A stretch of DNA of 64,000 nt from an uncultured Muribaculaceae bacterium (GCA_934555895.1 CAKTFH010000001.1:186001-250000); one strand, 5' to 3'. Positions 53,324-62,622 are shown, numbered from the stretch's first letter. A program made the numbers and translations. The notes: generated by a model not told the origin, from the letters alone.

Positions 53324-54367
53324 TCAGATGCGCACGCCCTTAGCGCCAAGCGGATAGAGTATATGCATCAGAAGATCGAAGAAAAGGTCGTAAGGGTCCT
53401 GACGGGAGCCATTGCCTTTGGCTTCGCACTCGAAATCGCGCAGGCGATCGAGAATTTCGATAACCTGCCATGCATTGTAGTTGCGCATCAGTGCGCTTAC
53501 ATCCTTCAGTTGCCAGGGAGTTGAGAAGCCGAGCTCTTTCATCAGCCCCCGCTCCGACTTGTCCTGGCAGTAAATCGCAGCCAGAGCATTGGCAAAGAGA
53601 TTGAAAATCATCGACACGAGAGGCTGCACCGGATGTGCCTTCGGATTTGCGGCATAATTGGCATGGATGGCGAGCACCTTGGGAGCGTCTTTTACGGCTA
53701 TGGCCTTGGTGAGCTCAAAGCTGTTGTACTCTTTCGACACCCCGATGTTACGCTCCACCGCTTCAGGAGTAATCATGGCGCCCTGAGCAAGAGTAGCGGC
53801 GAGCTTGCCCACCTCGTTGTAGAGCCGGCTGAGGTCGGTACCCACGAAATCGCAGAGCATGGTGAGCGCCTTTGGGTCGACGGTGAGGCCGCTCTCCTTG
53901 ATAAAATTGCTCACCACGGTAGGCACCTGCGCCTCACGCACCTTGGTGGCTTCGAAGTTGACACCTCCACCTGCCTTAACAGCCTTGATGAACTCGGCAC
54001 CCTTGGCCTTAGCTCCACGGAAGCTCACGCAGAGCACCGTGGTGGGGGTGGGGTGGGCGGCATAGGCTGCCAATGGTGTCAGAAACTCGGCGCCTTTGGT
54101 CTGGGCCTCCTTGAGAATCACCACCTGACGGTCGCCGAGCATAGGATAACGGCGACACACACTCTCGATGGCGCGGGCCGAGTCGACATCGGGAGCATAG
54201 AGCGTAGTGAGGTCGAAGGGACGGTCATCTGGCGGTACCAGCCCCTCGAAAAGCTTCACGAGCTCATCGATGTAGAAACTCTCCTCGCCGTGGATAAGAT
54301 ACACGGGCGCCAGATGTTTTGCCCTGATATCACGGCTCAGACTGAGAAATGTGGGTGATTCGGCCAT
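53324..54367 (-). CDS. holA: DNA polymerase III delta subunit
   Basis: A 347-aa clamp-loader delta subunit that opens the beta clamp during loading. L-I-H-G-E-E-S-F-Y-I-D-E and the R-R-Y-P-M-L-G-D-R-Q-V-V-I-L-K-E-A block are typical of HolA N-termini; G-T-D-L-S-R-L-Y-N-E-V-G-K-L lies in the middle. It carries no Walker A, as usual for delta. It lies 21 bases after the GH127 gene. Confidence 0.93.
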   Translation of the reverse strand: MAESPTFLSLSRDIRAKHLAPVYLIHGEESFYIDELVKLFEGLVPPDDRPFDLTTLYAPDVDSARAIESVCRRYPMLGDRQVVILKEAQTKGAEFLTPLAAYAAHPTPTTVLCVSFRGAKAKGAEFIKAVKAGGGVNFEATKVREAQVPTVVSNFIKESGLTVDPKALTMLCDFVGTDLSRLYNEVGKLAATLAQGAMITPEAVERNIGVSKEYNSFELTKAIAVKDAPKVLAIHANYAANPKAHPVQPLVSMIFNLFANALAAIYCQDKSERGLMKELGFSTPWQLKDVSALMRNYNAWQVIEILDRLRDFECEAKGNGSRQDPYDLFFDLLMHILYPLGAKGVRI

Positions 54368-54388
54368 AGGAAAGGCGTGATTATAAGA

Positions 54389-56827
54389 TTAGAAGTAGAA
54401 GCGGTAGTTGGGGAAGCGGTCGGGATCGGTGGTGGTGCGCAGGGCGAAAACCGTGCCGGCCTTCTTGCCCTCGTGACCTGTGAACGAGACGGTGGCCTTT
54501 CCGTCCTTGCCAATGGCCTCGGCGGGGATTTCATAGACGGTCTCGTAGAATGTGAGCGGCACTTTGTCGAAAAGGTTTTCGGAAGCTATCTTCACTCCGT
54601 TGACGGCGACATCGAACTCATGACCCTCGTTTTCGTTGCCCCAGTAGGTTACCACGAGGTAGTTGGTCTGCCCGTCGGCTGTTTTCAAGTCGTAGGAGAA
54701 CCAGTCGTCGGCCTCGCGTCCCAGACGGGTGTGCTCCCAGGAGTTGAATCCCAAGGCGGGCGAATGTCCACCCTGGCTTACAAGTCGCGAGGTGCCGCAC
54801 TGCATGTTGTGCGCAGCCTCGTCCTCGGCATAGGAGGGGCGCAGCTCATCGATGACCACACGGTTGCGGAGCGCCATCTCCTGCGGAGTATAGACCTTGA
54901 GATAAAGCGAATAACGTGTGTGGTGAGTCTTATAGTAGGGAAGGAGCGTGAGCTCTTTCTTTTTTCCGTACAGCGAGCCTGCTCCCACGGTGGTATATTC
55001 CATCGGAGTCTTTCCGGTGGGCTTTATCCAGCTGTCGAGGTCGGCCTTGTCGGCTATGAAAGTGGGAATGTCGTTCTCCGGCACCACTCGGTTGTTGTTG
55101 CCGGAGACTTTCACACGGTCGGCGGGCATATGGTCGCTGCCGAGGATACCGGCATACACGATGGGTCCGCGGCAGATAGCGTTCATATACGGGTCGTCGG
55201 TGGCGGGTTCGAGGCGGAAGGTCTGAGGCATCTCCACCTCGATTTTATCACCTTTTTTCCACTGACGGGCGAGGGCGATGTATTCTCCCGGCTTGGCTTT
55301 CACAGGGACACGCTCGCCATTGATGCTGACGCGCACTCCACTCTCTGCCCAGCGGGGATAGCGCAGGTAGATGGGGGTGTCGTAGCTGCCGCACTCCTCT
55401 ACCGTGAGGGTGGTGCGGTCGGTCTGCGGGAAGTCGGTCTGCTGCCTGAGTTTCAGGCCCTTTTCCTCCCAGTTAAGCTCGGAGGGGATGAAGAGATTCA
55501 CCATCAGCACATTGCCGTTGTTGAAGTAGATGGCCTCGCCGTATTTCGAATGGTTCTCCATGCCAGTGCCTACACAGCACCACACCCCCTGAAGGTTGAA
55601 ACGGTCGCTGTAGCTCTTGAAGCCGCCGGGAATGGTGCTGGTGTAGTAGGTCACGCCGCCGGTCTCGGGGTCCTGCGAGGCAAGGATGTGGTTGTAGAGT
55701 GCACGCTCGAAGTAATCCATATGACGGAGGTCGCCCTCGGCCTCAAAGGTGTTGAGCGCCACTTTCAGCATGTTGTAAGTGTTGCAGGTCTCACTCGAGG
55801 TGTATCCGAGGCGCTTGGTGGTCTCCCCGGGACGCCCGAAACGCTCATAGCAGCTGTTGCCGCCGATGCAGTTGATATGGCCGCGATAGGCCATGTCGAG
55901 GAAGTTTTCAGTGGCCTTGCGGCTCACTTCATCGCCCGTGAGCTGGTACTGACGCGCTGTGCCCTCAAACGTGGGTGTCTGGAAATTGGCGTGACGGCCG
56001 TAGAGCACATCATGGCCGTCGGCGATGTTGAGTATCACCTTCTGATGGTTGAAACGGCGCGAGACATCCATATAGCGCTCGTTGCCGGTCACTGCATAGA
56101 GGTCAGCGAAAACGGCGTTCATGCCGCCATGCTCTATATCGAGGTAATCGTCGAAAAGGTCGGGATTGCATGCCAGCACGAAGTCGGCAATCTGGTCGGC
56201 GTGCTCAATCCAGAGGTCGAGTGCCTTGCGGTTGCCGCAGTAGAGATAGGCGTCGCGCAGTCCGGCATGATATTTATGGATGGTATAGAATGTGTTTCCG
56301 CATGTGCCTCCCCAGGGTGCGCCCCAGTCGTCGGGACGGTTGAGAAGCAGCTCTCCGCTGAGAATTTTCTCAAAGGCATAGTGGTCGCGCCTGCCCTGCT
56401 GATGATATATGTCGCGCACCTTGCACAGCTCGTCGATGATGTAATTTATGCGGTCGAGGAAGCGGGTGTCGCCGGTCTGGGCATACATAAGCGATATGCC
56501 CGACATATAGTGGTTGAGGTCGCCGGGACGGGTGCCCTCAGGCTGATTAGAACCGGGATAAGGGCCTTTTTCGGGGATATCCACACGTTTGCGCAGCCCG
56601 TTGAGCATGCGGTCGACATCCATGTCGAGCAGATATTGCTCGGAAACCTCCATGGCATGATGGAACGGACTTCCGGGAAGCAGGCGCACCTGCGACAGCG
56701 GGAAGGTCTTCCATACTTTCGGATGGCGGCTGATAACAACTGTGCGGTTATCTATTTCTCCCGCTTGACTCTGATTATGAGGGACCAACAACAGTCCGGC
56801 AAGAATGACTTTCAGAAATGTTTTCAT
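54389..56827 (-). CDS. Glycoside hydrolase family 127 (beta-L-arabinofuranosidase type)
   Basis: An 812-aa exported enzyme, formerly DUF1680. Signal peptide about 1-22. The (alpha/alpha)6 barrel holds the family's Glu and Zn-binding Cys site: S-S-E-T-C-N-T (Glu346, Cys348) and W-C-C-V-G-T-G (Cys417, Cys418), with C-Y-E-R-F before it. Beta domains follow, and the last 140 residues look like DUF4986/DUF6805-type beta sandwiches (Y-W-G-N-E-N-E-G-H-E-F-D-V). Family enzymes cut beta-L-arabinofuranosides from plant hydroxyproline glycans or related chains (GH146 is closely related). The 200-nt leader is unusual; see the separate entry. holA follows. Confidence 0.9.
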   Translation of the reverse strand: MKTFLKVILAGLLLVPHNQSQAGEIDNRTVVISRHPKVWKTFPLSQVRLLPGSPFHHAMEVSEQYLLDMDVDRMLNGLRKRVDIPEKGPYPGSNQPEGTRPGDLNHYMSGISLMYAQTGDTRFLDRINYIIDELCKVRDIYHQQGRRDHYAFEKILSGELLLNRPDDWGAPWGGTCGNTFYTIHKYHAGLRDAYLYCGNRKALDLWIEHADQIADFVLACNPDLFDDYLDIEHGGMNAVFADLYAVTGNERYMDVSRRFNHQKVILNIADGHDVLYGRHANFQTPTFEGTARQYQLTGDEVSRKATENFLDMAYRGHINCIGGNSCYERFGRPGETTKRLGYTSSETCNTYNMLKVALNTFEAEGDLRHMDYFERALYNHILASQDPETGGVTYYTSTIPGGFKSYSDRFNLQGVWCCVGTGMENHSKYGEAIYFNNGNVLMVNLFIPSELNWEEKGLKLRQQTDFPQTDRTTLTVEECGSYDTPIYLRYPRWAESGVRVSINGERVPVKAKPGEYIALARQWKKGDKIEVEMPQTFRLEPATDDPYMNAICRGPIVYAGILGSDHMPADRVKVSGNNNRVVPENDIPTFIADKADLDSWIKPTGKTPMEYTTVGAGSLYGKKKELTLLPYYKTHHTRYSLYLKVYTPQEMALRNRVVIDELRPSYAEDEAAHNMQCGTSRLVSQGGHSPALGFNSWEHTRLGREADDWFSYDLKTADGQTNYLVVTYWGNENEGHEFDVAVNGVKIASENLFDKVPLTFYETVYEIPAEAIGKDGKATVSFTGHEGKKAGTVFALRTTTDPDRFPNYRFYF

Positions 56828-56843
56828 CAGATTGATTTGAGGC

Positions 56844-57029
56844 TAAGTGACTTAAAGAAATTATTTAATATATTCAGTGACTTTCTGACCAATGGTTCTT
56901 TAGTTGTCTTTCGGGCGTTTTTTCCAGAACTCGTCGGTCACGATGCCCGCATCGCTCCCTCCTCTTCCTGCAAAAAACATCCCGAAATCCTGCCTAAATA
57001 ACCATTAACTAATTTCTTCAAGTCACTTA
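56844..57029 (-). promoter_or_regulatory. Structured leader of the GH127 mRNA with 20-bp long-range stem
   Basis: Arms at 56844-56863 (TAAGTGACTTAAAGAAATTA on plus) and 57010-57029 are inverted copies with a single difference. In the transcript (minus strand), that difference becomes a G-U pair, so all 20 positions pair. The 5' arm begins at the predicted transcription start and the 3' arm ends 17 nt before the ATG at 56827. The stem would close a 146-nt loop that contains a 26-codon reading frame. It could regulate translation; alternatively the arms could be the ends of a small mobile repeat. Confidence 0.6.
56900..56980 (-). CDS. Possible 26-aa leader peptide in the GH127 leader
   Basis: ATG at 56980-56978 to TAA at 56902-56900. 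The codons fit local usage (ATC, GTG, ACC, GAC, GAG, TTC, CGC, CCG). The peptide is Gly/Arg-rich, then charged, ending T-D-E-F-W-K-K-R-P-K-D-N. A possible Shine-Dalgarno AGG lies 16 nt upstream. It is not recognised; translation is unproven. Confidence 0.4.
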   Translation of the reverse strand: MFFAGRGGSDAGIVTDEFWKKRPKDN

Positions 57030-57035
57030 CATATG

Positions 57036-57043
57036 CAAAGTTA
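57036..57043 (-). promoter_or_regulatory. -7 box of the GH127 gene
   Basis: TAACTTTG on the minus strand, exact. The predicted start (about 57029) coincides with the first base of the leader stem. Confidence 0.6.
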
Positions 57044-57151
57044 GTGAAAATCCGACACACCGCCTTGCTTTCGCATCCAAAACTTGGCAGAATCAGCCGT
57101 CATGCATGAACAAGCTGGTGAAAGTCGGGCTAACAGCTTCTGAAAAAAGAG

Positions 57152-57183
57152 TTTGTAACAACGCAGTGGATTTCGTAACTTTG
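57152..57183 (+). promoter_or_regulatory. Promoter of the YfhO operon
   Basis: TTTG (57152-57155), 20 nt, TAACTTTG (57176-57183). A textbook match of both elements, about 58 bases before the ATG. Confidence 0.8.
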
Positions 57184-57241
57184 CAGTAATAAATGGAAAA
57201 CCGGCGCAAAAGCGCCATAACACCACGACAAACCGCTATCC

Positions 57242-59872
57242 ATGAAGATATTAAAAGAAATGTGGGGAAACCTGAAAGCCGATGTGAAAAAACCTCAGTT
57301 CTACGGATTTTTCATTTCCCTGCTTGCCGCGGCAGTGCTCGCCATGGCATATTTTTATCCCGACGCATCGATGGGCAACGAGCTGCGGCAACATGACATG
57401 CAGCAGGGCGCGGCCATAGGCCATGAAGTGCAGCAATATGTGGAGGCCACAGGCGACGAGGCTCCGCGCTGGACCAACTCGCTATTCTCGGGCATGCCCA
57501 CATTCCAGATTTCGCCCACCTATCCGAGCGACTCGCTGTTCTCATGGATAACCACACTCTACGGAGCAGGGCTCCCCTCTCCGTCGAATCTGCTCTTCAT
57601 GATGATGGCCGGCTTCATAATCCTCATGGCCGCCATGAAGGTGAGATGGTATTATGGCCTTATCGGCGCCATAGCATGGGGTTTCTCCACTTACTTCATC
57701 ATCATCATCGGCGCGGGCCATATATGGAAATTCGTCACTCTGGCATATGTACCTCCCACGATAGCGGGCATCATACTGGCCTACCGCGGCCGCTGGCTCA
57801 CCGGCGGCGCTCTCGCGGCTGTGGCTGCCATGATGCAGATACAGAGCAACCATGTGCAGATGAGCTACTATTTCCTCTTTGTGGCTCTCGGACTGGTCAT
57901 CGCCTATCTCGTGCAGGCTCTCCGAAAGAAGGAGATGCACCGGTGGCTGAAAGCCACCGGAGCGCTGGCAGTGGCGGCCATACTGGCTGTGACCGCCAAT
58001 CTGCCGAGCCTCTACAACACCTACGAATACTCGAAGGAGACCATGCGCGGAGGCCATTCGGAACTCTCGGCAGCCAACGACGCCTCGCAGCAGGCCAAAA
58101 CCTCGGGACTTGACCGCGACTATATAACCCAATACAGTTACGGCCGCTCGGAAACCTTCTCACTGCTGATTCCCGACATCAAGGGAGGCGCCTCGGCCAT
58201 GCCGGTAGCCGGAGGTATGAAACCCACATCGCTTACCGACGCCAAGGGTGCCGACGAAATAATGTCGGGCCTCAACGAGATGGAGCAGGGCTATGTGACC
58301 AACTACGTGAGCCGTTATTTCGGCGAGCCCGAGGGCACTAACGGTCCGGTATATGTGGGCGCCATCATCTTCACGCTCTTCATCTTGGGGTGCCTCATAG
58401 TGCGCGGTCCAGTGAAATGGGCGCTCCTTGTGCTCACACTGCTCAGCATGGGACTGGCCCTTGGCCGCAACCTGATGTGGCTCACCGACCTGTTCATCGA
58501 CTATGTGCCAATGTATTCCAAATTCCGAACGGTCGAGAGCATCCTTGTGGTGGCCGAGTTCACCATCCCGCTGCTCGCGATACTCGCCCTCCAGAAGCTG
58601 CTCACTACCCCTGTGCAGGATGTGCGCCGCCTCTACATGACGAAAATCTACATAGCTTTCGGCGCCACCGCCCTGCTGTGCGCCGCAGGCTGGCTCTTCC
58701 CGGGCATCTACGGCCCGGCAATCACCGAGGGCGACCAACAGATATCGCAGATGATAGGCTATCAGTTGCAACAGTCGGGCTATCCCCGCGAAGCACTGCA
58801 GCTCTTCTCCATCGACAATCCGGCGATAGCGGCGGCGGTGACCGACCTGCGCCACTCGATAGTGAGCGCCGACTCGCTGCGTTCGCTTATCTTCATAGTG
58901 CTCGCCTTCGGCACACTCATGCTCTGTTTCATGGAGAAACTGAGACCCTGGGCCGGAGCCGTGCTGATGGGCCTTTTGGTATGTGTGGACCTCTTTACGG
59001 TGAACAAGCGCTACCTCAACCACGAGAGTTTCGCATCGCCCGAGGTGAGCGCCTCCGACCCCTTCCCACTGTCGGCCAACGACCGCGCCATTCTCGCCGA
59101 CACAGCCATGAACTACAGGGTGATGAACATACCCGAGTTCTACCAGGCCGCGCCCTCCTACCACCATAAGGCTATCGGAGGCTACCATGCCGCCAAACTG
59201 TCGCGCTATCAGGATATCATCGACCGCCATCTCGACAACTTCACTCGCGGCAAGGTGAGCGAGGCCGATATGAATGTGCTCAACATGCTCAACGCCAAAT
59301 ATATCATCACTCCCGACGGCCAGCTTGCCGACAACCCGGGAGCGCTCGGCAACGCATGGTTTGTCGACAAGGTAGCTTATGTCGACGGTCCGGATGACGA
59401 AATGGAAGCCCTTGACACCATCTCACCGGCCACGGAAGCTGTTGCCGACCGCCGTTTCACGGCAACTCTGGGCACATTGGCACAGCCTCACGACAGCACA
59501 GCCACCATCTTTGAGACCACCTACGCCCCTCACCGCCTCACCTACTCGGCCTACACTCCGCAAGAGCGCGTGGCTGTGTTCTCCGAGGTCTACTTCCCCT
59601 GGGGATGGGAAGCCACCATCGACGGCAAACCGACCGAAATAGGCCGCGTGAACTACATACTGCGTGCACTGCGCATCCCAGCCGGCGAACATACAGTTGA
59701 ATTCACCTTCCGTCCGCGCTCGGTGACAAACACCGTAACGGCGGCACGCATAGCTGTTGCGGCCGTATATCTGCTTCTGCTGGCAGCTCTTGTGGTAAAT
59801 CTTATCAGGAAAGAATCGGATAAAGACACCGATGCAACGGAAGATGGCACCGACACCGCAACCAAACAATAA
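57242..59872 (+). CDS. YfhO-family multispanning membrane protein
   Basis: An 876-aa protein with about 12-13 hydrophobic segments between residues 20 and 600 and one more near the C-terminus (about 835-858). It belongs to the YfhO (GT-C-like) family, where members move sugars onto lipid- or cell-wall-linked polymers. An acidic loop E-L-R-Q-H-D (47-52) after the first segment is where GT-C enzymes keep their catalytic acid. A soluble beta-rich part (about 625-830) ends W-G-W-E-A-T-I-D-G-K, typical of the family's C-terminal domain. Donor and acceptor unknown. The first of four plus-strand genes. Confidence 0.87.
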   Translation: MKILKEMWGNLKADVKKPQFYGFFISLLAAAVLAMAYFYPDASMGNELRQHDMQQGAAIGHEVQQYVEATGDEAPRWTNSLFSGMPTFQISPTYPSDSLFSWITTLYGAGLPSPSNLLFMMMAGFIILMAAMKVRWYYGLIGAIAWGFSTYFIIIIGAGHIWKFVTLAYVPPTIAGIILAYRGRWLTGGALAAVAAMMQIQSNHVQMSYYFLFVALGLVIAYLVQALRKKEMHRWLKATGALAVAAILAVTANLPSLYNTYEYSKETMRGGHSELSAANDASQQAKTSGLDRDYITQYSYGRSETFSLLIPDIKGGASAMPVAGGMKPTSLTDAKGADEIMSGLNEMEQGYVTNYVSRYFGEPEGTNGPVYVGAIIFTLFILGCLIVRGPVKWALLVLTLLSMGLALGRNLMWLTDLFIDYVPMYSKFRTVESILVVAEFTIPLLAILALQKLLTTPVQDVRRLYMTKIYIAFGATALLCAAGWLFPGIYGPAITEGDQQISQMIGYQLQQSGYPREALQLFSIDNPAIAAAVTDLRHSIVSADSLRSLIFIVLAFGTLMLCFMEKLRPWAGAVLMGLLVCVDLFTVNKRYLNHESFASPEVSASDPFPLSANDRAILADTAMNYRVMNIPEFYQAAPSYHHKAIGGYHAAKLSRYQDIIDRHLDNFTRGKVSEADMNVLNMLNAKYIITPDGQLADNPGALGNAWFVDKVAYVDGPDDEMEALDTISPATEAVADRRFTATLGTLAQPHDSTATIFETTYAPHRLTYSAYTPQERVAVFSEVYFPWGWEATIDGKPTEIGRVNYILRALRIPAGEHTVEFTFRPRSVTNTVTAARIAVAAVYLLLLAALVVNLIRKESDKDTDATEDGTDTATKQ

Positions 59873-59880
59873 ACTCTCTC

Positions 59881-60513
59881 ATGCTTAAACACCTGCATAA
59901 ACTGCCCCGACGCCTGCTGAAAAGCCACGGCTATGGAGTGCACTCGCCTTTTGCTTACCACTTCATCACGAAAGTGCTACGCGAAAAGGAGGCTGTCTAC
60001 TATGCCTATCCCGAGATAGCCTCATTCTGTCCGCGGGCACGCAAAGCGGGGTTCAACGAGATTTTCGCAGGCCGTGACATGTCGGTGCCCGAGGCATGGC
60101 TGCTGTTCAGGGTGCTGTGCCATATAAACCCCGTGCACATAGTGGAGGTGGGCAACGGCCATGAGGTGACTACCGTTATTTTCAACCGTGCCGTGCCCAG
60201 GGCCACAGTGCATACTTGGCACACAGGCCGCCACCCCGACCGTCAGCTTCTCGGACAGGTGGAACCGTTTGTGCTTGTGAACCAATTCAACGACAACGAG
60301 GCCGAAATGGTCAATGAATATCTCCGCGAGGTAATCACCTCAGGCGACTCTGTCATATATCTGCGCAATCTCAAAAGCATGCCGGCCATGAAACGGATAT
60401 GGGAAAAGCTGTGCGGAATCACCGACTTCGGCATGGGATTCACCGACGGCTATACCGGCATCTTTGTGGGAAGACGGAAACTTCCCCACCAGATATACGA
60501 CATATTCATCTGA
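59881..60513 (+). CDS. Methyltransferase-like protein of unknown function
   Basis: A 210-aa protein beginning with a basic K-L-P-R-R-L-L-K-S-H-G-Y-G-V-H-S-P-F-A-Y-H-F, a motif of a Bacteroidetes family with a class I methyltransferase fold. The cofactor loop is V-E-V-G-N-G-H-E-V-T (about 88-97), in place of the normal E-x-G-x-G-x-G, so SAM binding may be lost. It lies 8 bases after the YfhO gene and 21 before xerD, in the same transcript. Its role is not known. Confidence 0.7.
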   Translation: MLKHLHKLPRRLLKSHGYGVHSPFAYHFITKVLREKEAVYYAYPEIASFCPRARKAGFNEIFAGRDMSVPEAWLLFRVLCHINPVHIVEVGNGHEVTTVIFNRAVPRATVHTWHTGRHPDRQLLGQVEPFVLVNQFNDNEAEMVNEYLREVITSGDSVIYLRNLKSMPAMKRIWEKLCGITDFGMGFTDGYTGIFVGRRKLPHQIYDIFI

Positions 60514-60534
60514 CATCAACGACACCGTGCCCAA

Positions 60535-61449
60535 GTGAGAACTATCCCCGACATAGAGTCGCTCCTGCGCGAATACACTGCATATCTGTGTCTGCAGCGC
60601 GGCTTGTCGGCCAACACAGCGGCCGCCTATCGCCTCGATGTGATTAAGTTGACAAGTTACCTTACCGAGCGCCGCATCGCCATCAGAAGCGTCGATTATG
60701 AGGTTCTGGAAGCATTTGCCGTGACGCTTTACGATCTCGGCGTGGCCGAGACCACACGAAAACGTGTAGTGGCCGGCGTAAGATCGTTTTTTCACTTCCT
60801 GCGTATTGAAAATTTCATCGAGGAAGACCCGTCGCTGCTGCTGGAGAGTCCCCGCCCGGGAGTGCATCTTCCCGAGGTGCTTACCCTCGACGAGATAAAC
60901 AGCCTAATCAGTGCCATCGATCCTGAGACGGCCGAAGCACAGCGCAACAGGGCTATCATGGAGACCCTCTACAGTTGCGGACTGCGCGTGAGCGAGCTTG
61001 TGAATCTCACCATAGCCGGAGTAAATTTCGACGAAGGTTTCATCCGTGTAACAGGCAAAGGCTCGAAAGAGCGGCTTGTGCCAATGTCGGATATGGCCGC
61101 CGACTGCATCCGCGCTTATCTCGAAGACACGCGCACCCTTCTGAAGATAGAGCGGGGCGAGGAAGGGATACTGTTTCTCAACCGCCGCGGCCACCGGCTC
61201 ACCCGCCAGATGATATTCACCATCATAAGGCGCCTGGCCGACAGCGCGGGTATACGCAAGACCATATCACCGCACACCCTGCGCCACAGTTTCGCCACAC
61301 ATCTGCTCGAAGGGGGCGCCAATCTGCTCTGCATACAGCAGATGCTGGGCCATGAGAGCGTGGCCACGACAGAAATCTACATCCACCTCGACACATCGCG
61401 GCTACGCTCGGAGATACTGCAGCACCATCCGCGCAACCGCCGGAGCTGA
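60535..61449 (+). CDS. xerD: Tyrosine recombinase XerD
   Basis: A 304-aa site-specific recombinase that resolves chromosome dimers. SAM-like N-terminal domain 1-105, then the catalytic domain with Arg151 (G-L-R-V-S-E-L), Lys175, His247 and Arg250 (H-T-L-R-H-S-F-A-T-H-L-L), His273 (L-G-H-E-S) and the nucleophile Tyr282. Start is GTG 60535. All residues of an active recombinase are present; housekeeping length and context, with no attachment sites or cargo, point to XerD rather than a mobile-element integrase. Confidence 0.94.
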   Translation: MRTIPDIESLLREYTAYLCLQRGLSANTAAAYRLDVIKLTSYLTERRIAIRSVDYEVLEAFAVTLYDLGVAETTRKRVVAGVRSFFHFLRIENFIEEDPSLLLESPRPGVHLPEVLTLDEINSLISAIDPETAEAQRNRAIMETLYSCGLRVSELVNLTIAGVNFDEGFIRVTGKGSKERLVPMSDMAADCIRAYLEDTRTLLKIERGEEGILFLNRRGHRLTRQMIFTIIRRLADSAGIRKTISPHTLRHSFATHLLEGGANLLCIQQMLGHESVATTEIYIHLDTSRLRSEILQHHPRNRRS

Positions 61450-61490
61450 CAGATACCCATATTACCGATAAATCAAAAATTCATAAAGAT

Positions 61491-62489
61491 ATGATGATTA
61501 CAAACATCGCACTGCTCGTGGTGAGCCTAGCCATGATAATATATGGTGCCAACTGGCTCACCGAAGGCGGCTCAGGAGTGGCCAAACGCTTCGGGCTCAG
61601 TGAAATGATAATAGGACTGACCATAGTAGCCTTCGGCACCTCAGCTCCGGAACTTGTGATAAGCGTGATGTCGGCGATAAAAGGAAATGCCGGTCTGGCC
61701 ATAGGCAACGTGGTGGGAAGCAACATAGCCAATGTGCTGCTCATCATCGGCGTGGTGGCCATGGTGCGCCCGATAAAGATAGACAACTCGGTGATGTCAA
61801 ACGAGATACCGCTCATGATACTCTCGTCGGTGGCTCTGCTCGCATGCGGCAACTCAGAGCTGCTCGACGGGCTGCCGAATACGGTGACACGAGTGGACGG
61901 CATAATGCTGTTGCTGTTTTTCATGGTGTTCATGCGCTATACATTCTCGCAGGCCAAGAAAAGCCCCGCTCCGATACATGATGGAAGCGGCACGGCGACA
62001 GCAACTGCAGGAGATACCGAAATTCCCAAACCGTCGAAACTCTGGAAGAGCATCGCACTGATAGCCGTCGGACTCGCGGCCTTGGTGTGGGGCGGCAACA
62101 TATTTGTGGACAGCGCCTCGGCACTCGCCGCAAGCATAGGCGTAAGTGAGGCTGTGATCGGCCTTACAGTAGTGGCGTTGGGCACATCACTTCCCGAACT
62201 TGCCACATCGGTGGTGGCTGCGGTCAAAGGGCATCCGGGCCTTGCCGTGGGCAATGTGATAGGCAGCTGCCTGTTCAACATACTCTTCGTGCTCGGCGTC
62301 TCGGCCACCATCTCTCCGCTCCAGATGGGTGAGATAGACAATTTCGACCTACTCACCATGACAGGCTCAGCGGTGCTCTTCTGGATAGCCGGTTGGCTGA
62401 TAGGCGACCGTGTGATTACCCGCGGCGAGGGAGCACTCTTCACCGCCCTCTATATCGCTTACACCGTCATCCTCGTGCTCCAGAGCTGA
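61491..62489 (+). CDS. Calcium/sodium antiporter (CaCA family)
   Basis: A 332-aa membrane exchanger with two inverted halves of about five helices each. The alpha repeats are G-T-S-A-P-E-L (49-55) and G-T-S-L-P-E-L (231-237), with G-N-V-V-G-S-N and G-N-V-I-G-S-C after each. The loop at 155-183 is polar and Pro/Thr-rich. It resembles E. coli YrbG. The last gene of the YfhO-xerD run. Confidence 0.92.
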   Translation: MMITNIALLVVSLAMIIYGANWLTEGGSGVAKRFGLSEMIIGLTIVAFGTSAPELVISVMSAIKGNAGLAIGNVVGSNIANVLLIIGVVAMVRPIKIDNSVMSNEIPLMILSSVALLACGNSELLDGLPNTVTRVDGIMLLLFFMVFMRYTFSQAKKSPAPIHDGSGTATATAGDTEIPKPSKLWKSIALIAVGLAALVWGGNIFVDSASALAASIGVSEAVIGLTVVALGTSLPELATSVVAAVKGHPGLAVGNVIGSCLFNILFVLGVSATISPLQMGEIDNFDLLTMTGSAVLFWIAGWLIGDRVITRGEGALFTALYIAYTVILVLQS

Positions 62490-62517
62490 ACCTTAGCGAC
62501 ATGTGGATAAAACAAAC

Positions 62518-62550
62518 GGAAAGGGCTCTGCCTCACGGCGGAGTCCTTCC
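62518..62550. terminator. Possible bidirectional terminator
   Basis: A G/C-rich hairpin from GGAAAGGGCTCTGCC to GGCGGAGTCCTTCC (62537-62550) with a TCAC loop lies between two convergent genes. The stem has a bulge and wobble pairs, and no T-tract follows on plus. Confidence 0.45.
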
Positions 62551-62622
62551 TGGCTTACGTAATCAAAATCTATCTGTCAGGCGACTGGAATCGGGTGATT
62601 CCGACGCCATGGCGGTTAACAT

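Noticed and set aside
54377..57001. An 874-codon plus-strand frame opposite GH127
   Set aside because: It mirrors the GH127 gene, whose family motifs are intact. Low-complexity Val/Gly/His content and absence of a promoter speak against it.
60535..61449. Tyrosine recombinase as the integrase of a mobile element
   Set aside because: Length, motifs and housekeeping context fit XerD, and no tRNA, attachment repeats or cargo genes are seen.
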